Translations under genes and position numbers: made by a program
DNA from: Micromonospora profundi
Lineage (GTDB): Bacteria; Actinomycetota; Actinomycetes; Mycobacteriales; Micromonosporaceae
NCBI RefSeq assembly: GCF_011927785.1
Contig: NZ_JAATJK010000001.1
Span: forward strand, 3,691,001 to 3,755,000
DNA length: 64,000 bases
Direction: 5' to 3'
Part shown: positions 42,840 through 51,645 of the stretch, one piece after another
Layout of the letters: the number at the start of each line of letters is the position of its first letter
Numbering within the stretch: the stretch's first letter is position 1
The notes under the pieces: generated by a model
Told to the model about the DNA's origin: nothing
What the model saw: only the letters and a program-made list of their open reading frames with translations
The model's database searches: none

Positions 42840-44447
42840 TCAGTCTGCGTAGACGGCGCGATGGGCGGTGGCGATGGCCGCCGCGTACGCCCGCCCGGTG
42901 AGGGCGCGGTCGCGGGCCAGCGCGGCACGGGCCGCGTTCGCGCCCGGAGCGCCGTGCACCCCGCCGCCGGGGTGCGCCGACGCGCTGGCCAGGAAGAGCC
43001 TGTCCACCGGGGTGTCCGCGCGGCCCAGGCCGGGGATCGGGCGCAGGAACAGCTGCTGGTACGCGGCGGCGGTGCCGCCACCGAGCGCGCCGCCGACAAG
43101 GCTCGGGTTGCCCTTCTCCAGGTCGGCGGGCCCGGCCACGTGCCGGCCGACGACGAGCTGCCGGAAGCCCGGCGCCGCCGCCTCCAGCACGTCCTCCATC
43201 CGGCCCACGTGCCCGGCGATGTCCTCGGCCCGCCAGTCCCGCCGGAACGGCAGATGGGTGTACGCCCACAGCGACTCGGTGCCCGGCGGGGAGTGACTGG
43301 GGTCGGCCACCGACATCTGCCCGACCAGCAGGAACGGGTCCCGGGGCAGCTCGCCGCGGGCCAGCTCACCGGCGTAGGAGGTCAACCCGTTCAGGTCCGC
43401 GCCGAGGTGCACGGTGCCCGCGCCGGCGACCTGCCGGTTGGTCCACGGCACCGGCGCGGAGAGCGCCCAGTCCACCTTCAGTGTCGAGCCGTCCCACCGG
43501 AAGTGCGCCAGGTCCTCCACCAGCCGGCTCGGCAGCACTGCCGCCCCGACGAGGTCGAGGTAGAGCGCCGGTGCCGGCACGTCGGCGAGGACGGCCCGGC
43601 GGGCACGCCAGAGCGAGCCGCCGTCGGTGCGTACGCCCATGGCCCGACCCCGGGCGGTGAGAACCCGGTCGACGCGGGCGCCGTAGAGGATGCGGCCGCC
43701 GCGCTCCTGCAACCGGGCCACGAGCGCGTCGGTGATGCGCCGTGCGCCGCCGTCGGGCACCGGCCAGCCGACCTGCTGCCCGAGCATGGCCAGCAGCCAG
43801 CCGTACACGCCGGAGCCGGCCTCCTCGGGCGACAGGTCGGTGTGCAGGGCGCAGCCGGCGAGCAGCGCGGGCCCGCCGGGGCCGTCGAAGAGTTCGTCGC
43901 CGAGCTTGCGGACCGGCACCACAAGGCGCCGGCCCAGCCGCAGGGCGCCCGCGATCCGCAGTTGGCGCAGCAGGCCGAGCCCACCGCGCACGGGCGGGAA
44001 CGGGGTGGTGATGGTCGTGAGCATCGGGTCGGCCACGTCGAGCCAGTCGCCGTACGCGTCGAGCCAGCGCTTGCCGTCGCCGGGGGCGAACTGCTCCAGC
44101 GACGCGGCAGTGACGTCCGGATCCCTGTTGACCACCGCGGCCCGGCCGTCGGGGAGCAGGTGCGCCAGCACGTCGGGGGCGTGACGCCAGCGCAGCCCGT
44201 ACTGGTCCAGGCCGAGCTCGTGCAGCACTGGTGACGCGTACCCGAGGGGGTAGAACGAGCTGTAGAGGTCGCTGAGGTAGCCCGGCGCTGTCACCTCGGC
44301 GGACTGGACCGCGCCGCCGGGCACCGCTGTGGCCTCCAGCACCACCACGTCCCATCCGGCGTCGGCGAGCAGGTTGGCCGCGACGAGACCGTTGTGGCCG
44401 GCCCCGACGACGACGGCGTCCGCGCTCTGCGCGCCGGTGGTGGTCAT
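42840..44447 (-). CDS. Phytoene-desaturase-like FAD-dependent oxidoreductase
   Basis: 535 residues. The N-terminal dinucleotide fold is ADAVVVGAGHNGLVAANLL with VVLEA at the end of strand 2, and the C-terminal FAD motif is HPGGGVHGAPG. The length and the central region (RRITDALVARLQERGGRILY) match the CrtI-related family of uncharacterised NAD(P)/FAD proteins rather than true carotenoid desaturases. No other carotenoid gene is near. It is divergent from an aldehyde dehydrogenase gene with only about 60 bp between starts, so they may be co-regulated. Confidence 0.9.
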   Translation of the reverse strand: MTTTGAQSADAVVVGAGHNGLVAANLLADAGWDVVVLEATAVPGGAVQSAEVTAPGYLSDLYSSFYPLGYASPVLHELGLDQYGLRWRHAPDVLAHLLPDGRAAVVNRDPDVTAASLEQFAPGDGKRWLDAYGDWLDVADPMLTTITTPFPPVRGGLGLLRQLRIAGALRLGRRLVVPVRKLGDELFDGPGGPALLAGCALHTDLSPEEAGSGVYGWLLAMLGQQVGWPVPDGGARRITDALVARLQERGGRILYGARVDRVLTARGRAMGVRTDGGSLWRARRAVLADVPAPALYLDLVGAAVLPSRLVEDLAHFRWDGSTLKVDWALSAPVPWTNRQVAGAGTVHLGADLNGLTSYAGELARGELPRDPFLLVGQMSVADPSHSPPGTESLWAYTHLPFRRDWRAEDIAGHVGRMEDVLEAAAPGFRQLVVGRHVAGPADLEKGNPSLVGGALGGGTAAAYQQLFLRPIPGLGRADTPVDRLFLASASAHPGGGVHGAPGANAARAALARDRALTGRAYAAAIATAHRAVYAD

Positions 44448-44507
44448 CGGATCCGCCTACCCGGCGGGCAACCGGGCGAAACGCGTTTGCCTCCCCCGGG
44501 CCGGGGC

Positions 44508-45953
44508 ATGCAGCGCCGCATGTACACGGTTGCGCAGTTGGTGGGCGGAGTGTGGGGCACCGGCGGTGCGGGCGGCGAACTTGTCGTCCACGATCCGGCG
44601 GACGGCTCCCCGGTCAGCTCGGTGCCGGTGGCCACCGCCGACGAGGTGGGCAAGGCGGCGCAGGCGGCGCGTGAGGCGGCGGCCGAGTGGGCGGCGACCG
44701 CGCCGGCCGAACGGGCGGCGGCGCTGCATCGGGCGGCGGACGCGGTGGCGGCTGCCATCGACGAGCTGGCGGCGGCGGTGACCGCCGAGATGGGCAAGCC
44801 TCTCGCGGACGCGCGGGGCGGGGTCGAGGCGGGCATCGGCACCCTCCGACAGTACGCGGAGCTGGCCCCGCTGCGCGGCGGGCGGACCCTGCACGGCGCG
44901 GTGGACGCGATGGACTTCATGACCCCGCAGCCGCGTGGTGTCGTGGCCGCGATCACCCCGTGGAACGATCCGGTGGCGGTGTCCTGCGGGCTGCTCGGCG
45001 CGGCACTGGTCACCGGCAACGTGGTGCTCTACAAGCCCAGCGAGCGGACGCCCGCCACGGGCTGGCTGCTGGCCCGCGCCCTGGACGAGGCGCTGCCGGC
45101 GGGTGTGCTGTCGCTGCTCACCGGCGGCCCGGAGGTCGGCGCGGCGCTTGCCGCCCAGGACGTCGACGTGGTGGCGCACGTGGGTTCCACAGCTACCGGA
45201 CGGGCGATCGCCGCCGCCGCGGCCCGCACCGGCGCGAAGGTGCTGCTGGAGAACGGTGGCAGTGACCCGTTGATCGTCGACGCGGACGTCGACCCGCTGT
45301 GGGCGGCCGGTCAGGCCGCGCTCGGTGCGTTCGCCAACGCCGGGCAGATCTGCGTGGCGGTGGAGCGGATCTACGTGCACCGGCAGGTGGCCGAGGATTT
45401 CGTGGCAGCGCTCGTGGGGCACGCCGACGCGCTGCGGGTCGGGCCGGGCCGGGATCCGGGCACCGAGCTGGGCCCGCTTGTCGACAGGCGGCACCGCGAC
45501 CACGTGCACGGTCAGGTGACGACGGCGGTTGCCGACGGCGCGCGGATCCTGGTCGGCGGCGAGGTGCCGGACGGGCCGGGCGCGTTCTACCCGGCCACTG
45601 TGGTCACGGACTGCCGCCACGACATGCCGCTGGTACGCGAGGAGACCTTCGGGCCTGTCGCGCCGGTGGTGGTCGTCGACTCGTTCGACGAGGCCCTGCG
45701 CTGTGCGGCGGACTCACCGTACGGCCTGGCCGCCACGGTGCTGACCGGGTCGATGAGTCATGCCCAGCGCGCCTGGCGGGAGCTGCCGGTCGGCACCGTG
45801 AAGGTCAACGCGGTGTTCGGCGGCGCGCCGGGCGGTGCGGCGCACCCACGCCGGGCCAGTGGGCACGGCTTCGGGTACGGCCCGGAGTTGCTCGACGAGT
45901 TCACCGCTACGAAGGCGGTGCACATCGAGGCGCCGGGCGGCGGCCACTGGTGA
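44508..45953 (+). CDS. Aldehyde dehydrogenase family protein
   Basis: 481 residues, an NAD(P)-dependent oxidation of an aldehyde to its acid. Motifs run in order: VVAAITPWNDPVAV, VLYKPSERTPATG, GSTATG, the general base Glu in LLENGGSDP, the catalytic Cys in NAGQICVAVERIY, and EETFGPVAPVV. All catalytic residues are present. ATG 44508 (or 44520) starts it. It is divergent from the FAD oxidoreductase gene. The substrate is unknown. Confidence 0.92.
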   Translation: MQRRMYTVAQLVGGVWGTGGAGGELVVHDPADGSPVSSVPVATADEVGKAAQAAREAAAEWAATAPAERAAALHRAADAVAAAIDELAAAVTAEMGKPLADARGGVEAGIGTLRQYAELAPLRGGRTLHGAVDAMDFMTPQPRGVVAAITPWNDPVAVSCGLLGAALVTGNVVLYKPSERTPATGWLLARALDEALPAGVLSLLTGGPEVGAALAAQDVDVVAHVGSTATGRAIAAAAARTGAKVLLENGGSDPLIVDADVDPLWAAGQAALGAFANAGQICVAVERIYVHRQVAEDFVAALVGHADALRVGPGRDPGTELGPLVDRRHRDHVHGQVTTAVADGARILVGGEVPDGPGAFYPATVVTDCRHDMPLVREETFGPVAPVVVVDSFDEALRCAADSPYGLAATVLTGSMSHAQRAWRELPVGTVKVNAVFGGAPGGAAHPRRASGHGFGYGPELLDEFTATKAVHIEAPGGGHW

Positions 45954-45955
45954 GC

Positions 45956-45992
45956 GTACGGGCGGGGGCAGGGGTGGCACCCCCGCCCGTAC
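45956..45992. terminator. Bidirectional terminator hairpin
   Basis: A perfect 13 bp stem (45956-45968 with 45980-45992) and an 11-base loop start two bases after the aldehyde dehydrogenase stop, facing the convergent ChaB-like gene. Confidence 0.85.
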
Positions 45993-46004
45993 CGGTCGGG
46001 CCAA

Positions 46005-46406
46005 CTAGCCGCCACGCGCCTTGCGGGTGGCGCGGTCGTTGGCCTTCTCGATGGCCTTGACCAGTTCCGGCTTCGTCATGCTGGACCGGCCGGCCACGTC
46101 CAACTCGCGGGCCACCGACAGCAGGTGGTCCTTTGTGGCGTTGGCGTCCACCCCACCTGCTGTGGGTGCCCGTCGCTCCGGGCCACCGCCGGCGGCCTGC
46201 CTGTCGCTCGGGCCCTTGCGGCCCTTTGGCTCCCAGTGGTCGCCGACCTTCTCGAACTGGTGCTTGACAGCGGCGAACGCGGTGCGGTGCGACCGCTCCC
46301 CCTCGCCGTAGGTCTCCACCGCCGAGTCGTGCGTCTTCTCCCAGGTGCGCTGCGCCTTGTCCGGGGAGCGTCGCAGCGTGCTGGGCATGTCCTCGCGCCC
46401 GGGCAT
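46005..46406 (-). CDS. ChaB-family small protein with Rho-N-like C-terminus
   Basis: 133 residues. The N-terminal 60 residues (MPSTLRRSPDKAQRTWEKTHDSAVETYG) match ChaB. The C-terminal part (DANATKDHLLSVARELDVAGRSSMTKPELVKAI) resembles the Rho N-terminal / SAP-like helix-extended-loop motif for nucleic acid binding. The middle is a basic, Gly/Arg-rich linker. GGAGGAGGACG precedes ATG 46406. ChaB proteins are associated with stress response, but the function here is open. Confidence 0.88.
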   Translation of the reverse strand: MPGREDMPSTLRRSPDKAQRTWEKTHDSAVETYGEGERSHRTAFAAVKHQFEKVGDHWEPKGRKGPSDRQAAGGGPERRAPTAGGVDANATKDHLLSVARELDVAGRSSMTKPELVKAIEKANDRATRKARGG

Positions 46407-46574
46407 CTCGTCCTCCTCCGTGTTGGACAGGGTCTCTGTGACCGTTCCCCTACCCCGGGGCGGCAAACCGAGGGCGGCGTCGGCACGGCGGGGTTTGTGG
46501 ATTTCGCCACGCGGGTACCGGCCAGGCCCGACCGGGTGATCGGTCATCCGGCGGCCGGGGCACAGGGAGCGGGC

Positions 46575-47561
46575 ATGACGACCACGGAGCCCGGTACGAC
46601 GCTCGGCGGCTCACTCGGCGCTCGGGTGCCTCGGCGGATCCGGCAGCTGAGCTTGCGGACCTGGCGCGGGGTGCTGGTCCGCAGCGTGCGGAACTTCGTC
46701 ACCGACAACTGCTCGGACTGGGCCGCCGCGCTCACCTACTACGGGGTGTTGGCGCTCTTTCCGTCCACAATCGTGGTGGTGGCCCTTGTCGGCCTGGTGT
46801 CCAGCGGCGAACAGACGGTGGACACGGTGGTGGACCTGGCCCGGCAGGTGGGCGCCGGGTCGGTGGTGGCCGACGACGGCGTGGTCGGGGTGATCCGGGC
46901 CGTGGTGGTCGAGCAGAGCAACGCCAAGGCGCTGTTGAGCTTCGGTCTGCTCGGCGCGCTCTGGTCGGCGTCGGGTTTCATCGGCGCGTTCACCCGCGCC
47001 TCGAACGCGATCTACGGAGTGACCGAGGGCCGGCCGGTGTGGAAGCTGCGGCCGTTGCAGATCGGGCTGGCCGCGATCACGTTGGTGCTGCTCGCGGTGG
47101 TGGCGCTCGGGCTGATCATCAGCGGTCCGGTGACCGACGCGGTCGGCGAGCTGGTCAATGCGGGTGGCCTGGCCCGCACGGTGTGGAGTGTGGCGAAGTG
47201 GCCCGTGCTCGCCATGATCATGATGGCGTTGCTGTCCCTGCTGTTCTGGATCGCCCCCAACGTGCGCCAGCCCCGGTTCCGCTGGCTCACCCCCGGCGGA
47301 GCGGTGGCCCTGGTGTCCTGGGTGGCGGTCTCCTTCGGCTTCGGCCTCTACGTTGCCAACTTCGGCTCGTACGACACGACCTACGGCAGTCTGGGCGCGG
47401 CCATCGCGTTCCTGGTGTGGCTCTACCTGTCCAACTCGGCCCTGATGCTGGGCGTGCAGATCAACGCCGAGGTGCAGCGGGGCCGGCAGTTGCAGGCCGG
47501 CGACCCCGACCCGGAGGAGCCGGTGCTGCCGCCACGCAAGCCGGCCGACGACGACTCCTGA
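46575..47561 (+). CDS. YihY/BrkB-family inner membrane protein
   Basis: 328 residues with six membrane helices, the family's normal layout. DNCSDWAAALTYYGVLALFPSTIVV, GLLGALWSASGFIGAFTRASNAIYG, and NFGSYDTTYGSLGAAIAFLVWLYLSN are the conserved segments. Once mistaken for RNase BN. The function is not established. ATG 46575 lies after GGGAGCGGGC. It is divergent from the ChaB-like gene. Confidence 0.92.
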   Translation: MTTTEPGTTLGGSLGARVPRRIRQLSLRTWRGVLVRSVRNFVTDNCSDWAAALTYYGVLALFPSTIVVVALVGLVSSGEQTVDTVVDLARQVGAGSVVADDGVVGVIRAVVVEQSNAKALLSFGLLGALWSASGFIGAFTRASNAIYGVTEGRPVWKLRPLQIGLAAITLVLLAVVALGLIISGPVTDAVGELVNAGGLARTVWSVAKWPVLAMIMMALLSLLFWIAPNVRQPRFRWLTPGGAVALVSWVAVSFGFGLYVANFGSYDTTYGSLGAAIAFLVWLYLSNSALMLGVQINAEVQRGRQLQAGDPDPEEPVLPPRKPADDDS

Positions 47562-47644
47562 CGTCCGGCCAGGGCCGGCCCCCGGGGGGACGTTCGTGAC
47601 CCGGTGCCGGTTTACCCGCCGGGGCCCCGGGTAGCCCAAAAGGC

Positions 47645-48061
47645 ATGGAGCGTGGCAACAGCAAGCACGGACCGAGGATCGACGAGCAGATGAGCCAGGA
47701 GGTCAGCGGCCTCGTCCAGGGGCCGGGGACCGGTGGTTCTCGGGTCGACGAGTCCCGGGTGCCGGAGCCGGCCGGCGAGGACCAGCCGGAGGCCACCACG
47801 GCCCCGGCCGGTGACCTGCGCACGGGCACCCCGCAGGGGATGAGTTCCGAGGACGTCGAGCAGCGCAGCCGGCTCGGCCGGTTCATCTCGATGAGCGCGC
47901 TGCCGGGCGACCGCCTGGTGCTCATCGCCAGCGCCCGCGAGAACGAGGCGCCTGACGACATCGTGGCGGCGCTGGAACGGCTGCCCGAAGGCACCGAGTA
48001 TCAGACCGTCTCCGAGGTCTGGGCCGCGCTCGGCCACCGCAACGAGACAACCCGCTGGTAA
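47645..48061 (+). CDS. DUF2795 domain protein
   Basis: 138 residues. The first 70 are polar and low in order. The C-terminal 65 form a DUF2795 domain (RLGRFISMSALPGDRLVLIASARENEAPDDIVAALERLP ... YQTVSEVWAALG, split here). The ATG at 47645 lies after a short AT-richer stretch with no strong ribosome binding site. It precedes the SRPBCC gene on the same strand by 53 bp. Confidence 0.8.
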   Translation: MERGNSKHGPRIDEQMSQEVSGLVQGPGTGGSRVDESRVPEPAGEDQPEATTAPAGDLRTGTPQGMSSEDVEQRSRLGRFISMSALPGDRLVLIASARENEAPDDIVAALERLPEGTEYQTVSEVWAALGHRNETTRW

Positions 48062-48114
48062 GAGGGATCGCCCCCCGATCCTGACGACGACCGGCGACTG
48101 AAGGAGGTTTTCTG

Positions 48115-48576
48115 ATGAGTGGCGTTACCGAACACGTTGAGGTTTCCGTACCCGTCCGCACCGCGTACGACCAGTGGACGCAGTTCGAGGAGTTCCCCCA
48201 CTTCATGGAGGGCGTGCAGGAGGTCCGACAGGTCTCCGACACGATGACCCACTGGACGGTGGACATCGCCGGCGTCAAGCGTGAGTTCGACGCCGAGATC
48301 ACCGAACAGCTCCCCGACGAGCGCGTCGCGTGGCGTTCCACAGGGGGCACGCAGCAGGCCGGTGTGGTGACCTTCCACCGGCTCGACGAGAGCAAGACGC
48401 GGGTCACCCTGCAACTCGAGTTCGAGCCGCACGGGGTCGTCGAGCAGGCCGGCGACAAGCTCGGAATCGTCGATCGGCGGGCCAAGGGCGACCTGGAGCG
48501 GTTCAAGACGTACATCGAGCGGCGCGGTCACGAGACCGGCGCCTGGCGCGGCACGGTGGACCGACCGCAGCCGTGA
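48115..48576 (+). CDS. SRPBCC-family protein (polyketide cyclase/dehydrase-like)
   Basis: 153 residues. It starts with VTEHVEVSVPVRTAYDQWTQFEEFPHFM, the common start of small coenzyme-Q-binding/START-like proteins, and continues with WTVDIAGVKREFDAEI. An excellent ribosome binding site GAAGGAGGTTTT precedes ATG 48115. The ligand is unknown. It is the last gene before a strong terminator. Confidence 0.9.
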   Translation: MSGVTEHVEVSVPVRTAYDQWTQFEEFPHFMEGVQEVRQVSDTMTHWTVDIAGVKREFDAEITEQLPDERVAWRSTGGTQQAGVVTFHRLDESKTRVTLQLEFEPHGVVEQAGDKLGIVDRRAKGDLERFKTYIERRGHETGAWRGTVDRPQP

Positions 48577-48593
48577 TGGTGAGACGCATTCGC

Positions 48594-48626
48594 GCGATGG
48601 CCGCCGGGTTTCCCGGCGGCCATCGC
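48594..48626 (+). terminator. Terminator hairpin
   Basis: A perfect 15 bp stem (48594-48608 with 48612-48626) and a ttt loop lie 18 bp after the SRPBCC stop. Confidence 0.88.
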
Positions 48627-48684
48627 CGTCTCTCCGGCCGGGCCGACCAGTTTGCGATCATCACGCCCGGGTACGGCTGATGGC

Positions 48685-48942
48685 ATGACCGACGACAGGG
48701 TGTGGCGGAACGAGGAACGGCTTTCGCTCGAGGAGCTGGAGCGCGCCGTGGCGGGCTCCTCCATCGACGGGCAGGCCGACGACGTGACAGGCAACGACGC
48801 CGGCGAGGAGGCCGCTTTCGGGCACGGGCCGGCGGCAGCGGACCGTGGTGGCCAGGCCGAGGGCGCCGGCCGGGAGCCGACCGACCCGGACCGCGCCTAC
48901 CGCCCGTCGACCACCGGCCGCACCGGCCCCGACGTCGGATAG
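48685..48942 (+). CDS. Small acidic hypothetical protein
   Basis: 85 residues, strongly acidic and hydrophilic, rich in Gly, Asp and Glu, with no membrane segment. The start MTDDRVWRNEERLSLEELERA looks helical, and the rest looks disordered. No family is recognised. Its last 46 bp overlap the 3' end of the convergent MFS gene. The ribosome binding site before ATG 48685 is weak. Confidence 0.6.
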   Translation: MTDDRVWRNEERLSLEELERAVAGSSIDGQADDVTGNDAGEEAAFGHGPAAADRGGQAEGAGREPTDPDRAYRPSTTGRTGPDVG

Positions 48943-50168
48943 TCCCCGGCGGGCGCACCCGCTGCTGTCTGCTTCCCGCCGGCCCGGGGCCCGTGGGCTC
49001 CCAGCTCGTAGAGCACGACGAGAGCCAGCGCGAGCACCACGAGCGCCGGGCCGAGGGCCTGCACCGACGTGTCGCTGATCAACACGCCGAGCCCGGCAGG
49101 GACGAGCGCCGCGCCCAGGCCGGCGGCGCCGATCTGGAGCCCGATGGCCCGGTCCGCGTGCTCCGCGCCGACCCGTTCGGCCGTGGTGAGGGTGAGCAGC
49201 GGAAACACCGGCGCTGCGGCGAAGCCGACAACGACCAGACCGAGGACGGCGAGCGCGGCCGACCCGGGTACGGCGATCAGCGCCGCGCCGACGACCATGC
49301 CGGCCAGGCTGGCCCGCAGGACCAGCCGAGGCCCCGACCGCTCGGCCACCACGCCCTGCACCAGCCGGCCGACGAACAGGCTTCCCCAGTACGCGGAGAC
49401 GCAGCCGCCGGCCACCGCCGCGCTCAGACCGCGTCCCTCGGTCAGCAGCAGGAACGCCCACAGCCCGGCGGACACCTCGATGGCCACGTACAGCGTGAAG
49501 GCGACAGTTCCGGACCACACCGCCGGCAGACGGAGCGTGGCCAGGACCGGAACCCGCACCACCGGCGCGGACGTCTCGTCGCCCGGCGTGGGGGTCGGGG
49601 CGGGGCGCTGCCAGGCCCGCACTGTGAGCGCGAACGCGGTGGCGAGGACGAGTTGGGCGGCCGCCACGATGCCGTACCCCCACCGCCAGCTCAACCCGGC
49701 GCTCAGGACCGCCGTCATGACGAGCGGTCCGATCGCCACGCCCAGGCCGAAGAAGGCGTGCAGCCAGTTCATGTGGCGCGGGCCGAAGGCGCCGGCGGCG
49801 TACGCGTTGAGACCGGAGTCGATCGCGCCGGAGCCCAGCCCGAGCAGCAGCGCGCAGCCCACGATCACGGCCAGGGCGGGGCTCAGCGCGTAACCGGTGA
49901 GCGCCAGGCTGGCCAGCAGGGTGCTGCCGGCCAGCAGCGCGCCCACGCCGAGCCGGGCCAGCGTGAAGCCGGCAAGCACGCTTGAGGTGAGGTAGCCGAC
50001 GGTGCCCGCAGTGAGGATCAGCCCGACGGCTTCGGTCGGGACGTCGAAGTCCGTCCGGATGGACGGCCAGCCGACGCCGAGCAGCCCGTCGGGCAGGCCG
50101 AGGCTGACGAACCCGAGATAGGCCAGCAGGAGCAGCGAGGCGCGGGGCGGTGTGGGCGCGGAAGACAC
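48897..50168 (-). CDS. Major facilitator superfamily transporter
   Basis: 423 residues with 12 hydrophobic helices. YLGFVSLGLPDGLLGVGWPS at the start and NWLHAFFGLGVAIGPLV place it in the FucP/YbjJ-like MFS group that often moves sugars or small metabolites. The cytoplasmic loop between helices 6 and 7 carries a short Pro/Thr-rich insert. The substrate is unknown. The gene stands alone and ends within the convergent small gene. Confidence 0.9.
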   Translation of the reverse strand: MSSAPTPPRASLLLLAYLGFVSLGLPDGLLGVGWPSIRTDFDVPTEAVGLILTAGTVGYLTSSVLAGFTLARLGVGALLAGSTLLASLALTGYALSPALAVIVGCALLLGLGSGAIDSGLNAYAAGAFGPRHMNWLHAFFGLGVAIGPLVMTAVLSAGLSWRWGYGIVAAAQLVLATAFALTVRAWQRPAPTPTPGDETSAPVVRVPVLATLRLPAVWSGTVAFTLYVAIEVSAGLWAFLLLTEGRGLSAAVAGGCVSAYWGSLFVGRLVQGVVAERSGPRLVLRASLAGMVVGAALIAVPGSAALAVLGLVVVGFAAAPVFPLLTLTTAERVGAEHADRAIGLQIGAAGLGAALVPAGLGVLISDTSVQALGPALVVLALALVVLYELGAHGPRAGGKQTAAGAPAGDYPTSGPVRPVVDGR

Positions 50169-50326
50169 GAGGCACCATCCTGCCGCAGCGGCAGTTTACC
50201 GGCGATGGCAGGCGGCCGTCGGGCGCGACGGCAACTGTCGTCCGAACGGTCGAGAAAGCGGACAGCTCATCCAGAATCGGCCGATCGGGTGACGGCAAGC
50301 GGGCGGGTTCGCGTAAGAATTTCGGA

Positions 50327-50539
50327 ATGCATCAAGGCTCCGGAATCCTCTCTCCGCGCCAGCGCCGCTTCGCCTGGCTCGGCTTCCTGCTCGCCGCGTT
50401 GCAGGCGCCCGTGTCGGCCTGGCTCGTCTCCGACGAGTCGTGGCTGTTCAGTGTCTGCGTCGCGCTCATGGTGGCCACCGTGATCATCGCCGATGACGCG
50501 GCCCGCCGCCGGCCGGCCGGCGCCACCACCGGGGACTAG
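50327..50539 (+). CDS. Small two-helix membrane protein
   Basis: 70 residues. Two hydrophobic segments (about 17-33 and 40-56) follow a basic N-terminus (SPRQRRFAWLG), and the tail is basic (DDAARRRPAG). No family is recognised. The ribosome binding site before ATG 50327 is weak, so the start is uncertain; its stop overlaps that of the convergent gene by four bases. Confidence 0.65.
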   Translation: MHQGSGILSPRQRRFAWLGFLLAALQAPVSAWLVSDESWLFSVCVALMVATVIIADDAARRRPAGATTGD

Positions 50540-50985
50540 CCCTCGCCGCCCGGCCGGGCCTCGTGCCCCGGCCGGCCCCGGCTACGGCGGCGCTCCTTCA
50601 TCTCCGCCTCGTACAGGTGACGTCGCCCACCCACCAGCTCGTCACGGGCCTGCCGGTCCAACTCCCGGAACAGCGCGTGGTAGCCGTCGTCGAAGTCCTC
50701 GACGATCTGGAACGTCCACCGTCCGGCGATCACGTTGCGGCCCAGCAGTTCGGTGTCGATGCGCTCGGCGATCTGCTGGTGACCCGCAGCGCGGAACTGC
50801 TCCACAGCGTCGTCGAGCATCAGGTCGGCGTGCCCGATCAGCTGGTGCAGCGAGTACAGGTGCCCCCGGGCCCGCTCCACGCACTCCAGCGCCTCGCTGA
50901 GCTTGCCGAGCGCAGCCACCGTCGCGTCACTCACCCCCGCGGGCCGCCGGTGCTGCTCGTCCGGCCCGTCCGCCTGTCGCGCCAT
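50536..50985 (-). CDS. Conserved hypothetical protein
   Basis: 149 residues, mostly charged helices and no membrane segment. Segments such as ALGKLSEALECVERARGHLYSLHQLIGHADLML suggest a helical bundle. CGGAGGTACCG precedes ATG 50985, giving a clear start. I do not recognise a domain. Its leader contains a 15 bp tandem duplication (51027-51056). Confidence 0.8.
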   Translation of the reverse strand: MARQADGPDEQHRRPAGVSDATVAALGKLSEALECVERARGHLYSLHQLIGHADLMLDDAVEQFRAAGHQQIAERIDTELLGRNVIAGRWTFQIVEDFDDGYHALFRELDRQARDELVGGRRHLYEAEMKERRRSRGRPGHEARPGGEG

Positions 50986-51026
50986 CGGTACCTCCGTGCT
51001 CGTGTCCCTGTTCTCGGCGTCGCCGT

Positions 51027-51056
51027 GCTCGTGTCGCCGTGGCTCGTGTCGCCGTG
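51027..51056. repeat. Two perfect tandem copies of a 15 bp unit
   Basis: gctcgtgtcgccgtg occurs at 51027-51041 and 51042-51056, with further partial copies on both sides (about 50997-51075). It lies in the leader of the minus-strand hypothetical gene. Confidence 0.85.
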
Positions 51057-51218
51057 CTCGGCGTCCGTGCTCTGTGCCCTGGTGCCCGGTGCCTCTCCTG
51101 CTGCCCCGTCTGTGCCGGATCAACCCTCGCGGCCAGCCCCGAGTCGTCCGGTGGCACCAGCCACACGCGCCGGGCGGCCGAGGCCGATCCGCTCACCGAT
51201 CGGTTAGCCTCGGTCACC

Positions 51219-51572
51219 ATGCGTGTGACGTTCAACCGGGTCGCTTCCCGTACCGCCGTCGACTCGGCGCGGTCCAGCCTTGCCGCCCTCACCGTGTCCG
51301 TGGGCACCGCCGGGCTCGCCGCCGCCGCCGCGCGGCCAGGGCTGCTCGCCCTGGTGGACCAGCACGCGGCCGCCGTCCGGGACAGCCTCGACGGGGACCG
51401 CCGGCCGCTGACCGCGGCGGCGCTCGCCGGCTACGCCGAAGGGGTCCGCGCAGCGGCGGTGGAGCACGGGTGGGAGCCGCCGAGCGGCCCGGTGGACTGG
51501 AGCGAGCCGGAGTGGCCTGTCGCCCGGCTGGTCGCTGTGTGCGCACTGGCCCGTTCGCTGCCAGGCGCCTGA
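51219..51572 (+). CDS. Small hypothetical protein, Ala/Val-rich
   Basis: 117 residues. It is alanine-rich, and its acidic C-terminal half ends in a hydrophobic helix (PVARLVAVCALARSLPG). No signal peptide or membrane helix is convincing. No family is assigned. ATG 51219 has no strong ribosome binding site, but translation starts well after an untranslated repeat-rich zone and the composition is coding-like. Confidence 0.7.
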   Translation: MRVTFNRVASRTAVDSARSSLAALTVSVGTAGLAAAAARPGLLALVDQHAAAVRDSLDGDRRPLTAAALAGYAEGVRAAAVEHGWEPPSGPVDWSEPEWPVARLVAVCALARSLPGA

Positions 51573-51586
51573 GGGCGTACGCGCGA

Positions 51587-51618
51587 GAGGGTGCCCGCGC
51601 CACAACGCGGACACCCTC
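51587..51618. terminator. Bidirectional terminator hairpin
   Basis: A 13 bp stem with one mismatch (51587-51599 with 51606-51618) lies between convergent stops at 51572 and 51646. Confidence 0.8.
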
Positions 51619-51645
51619 CCTGCCAAGCCGTACTGGTTCGCCCCG

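Noticed and set aside
42840..44447. Carotenoid biosynthesis gene
   Set aside because: Only the FAD enzyme is related to CrtI; no phytoene synthase or other pathway gene is present, and the protein belongs to the wider uncharacterised group.
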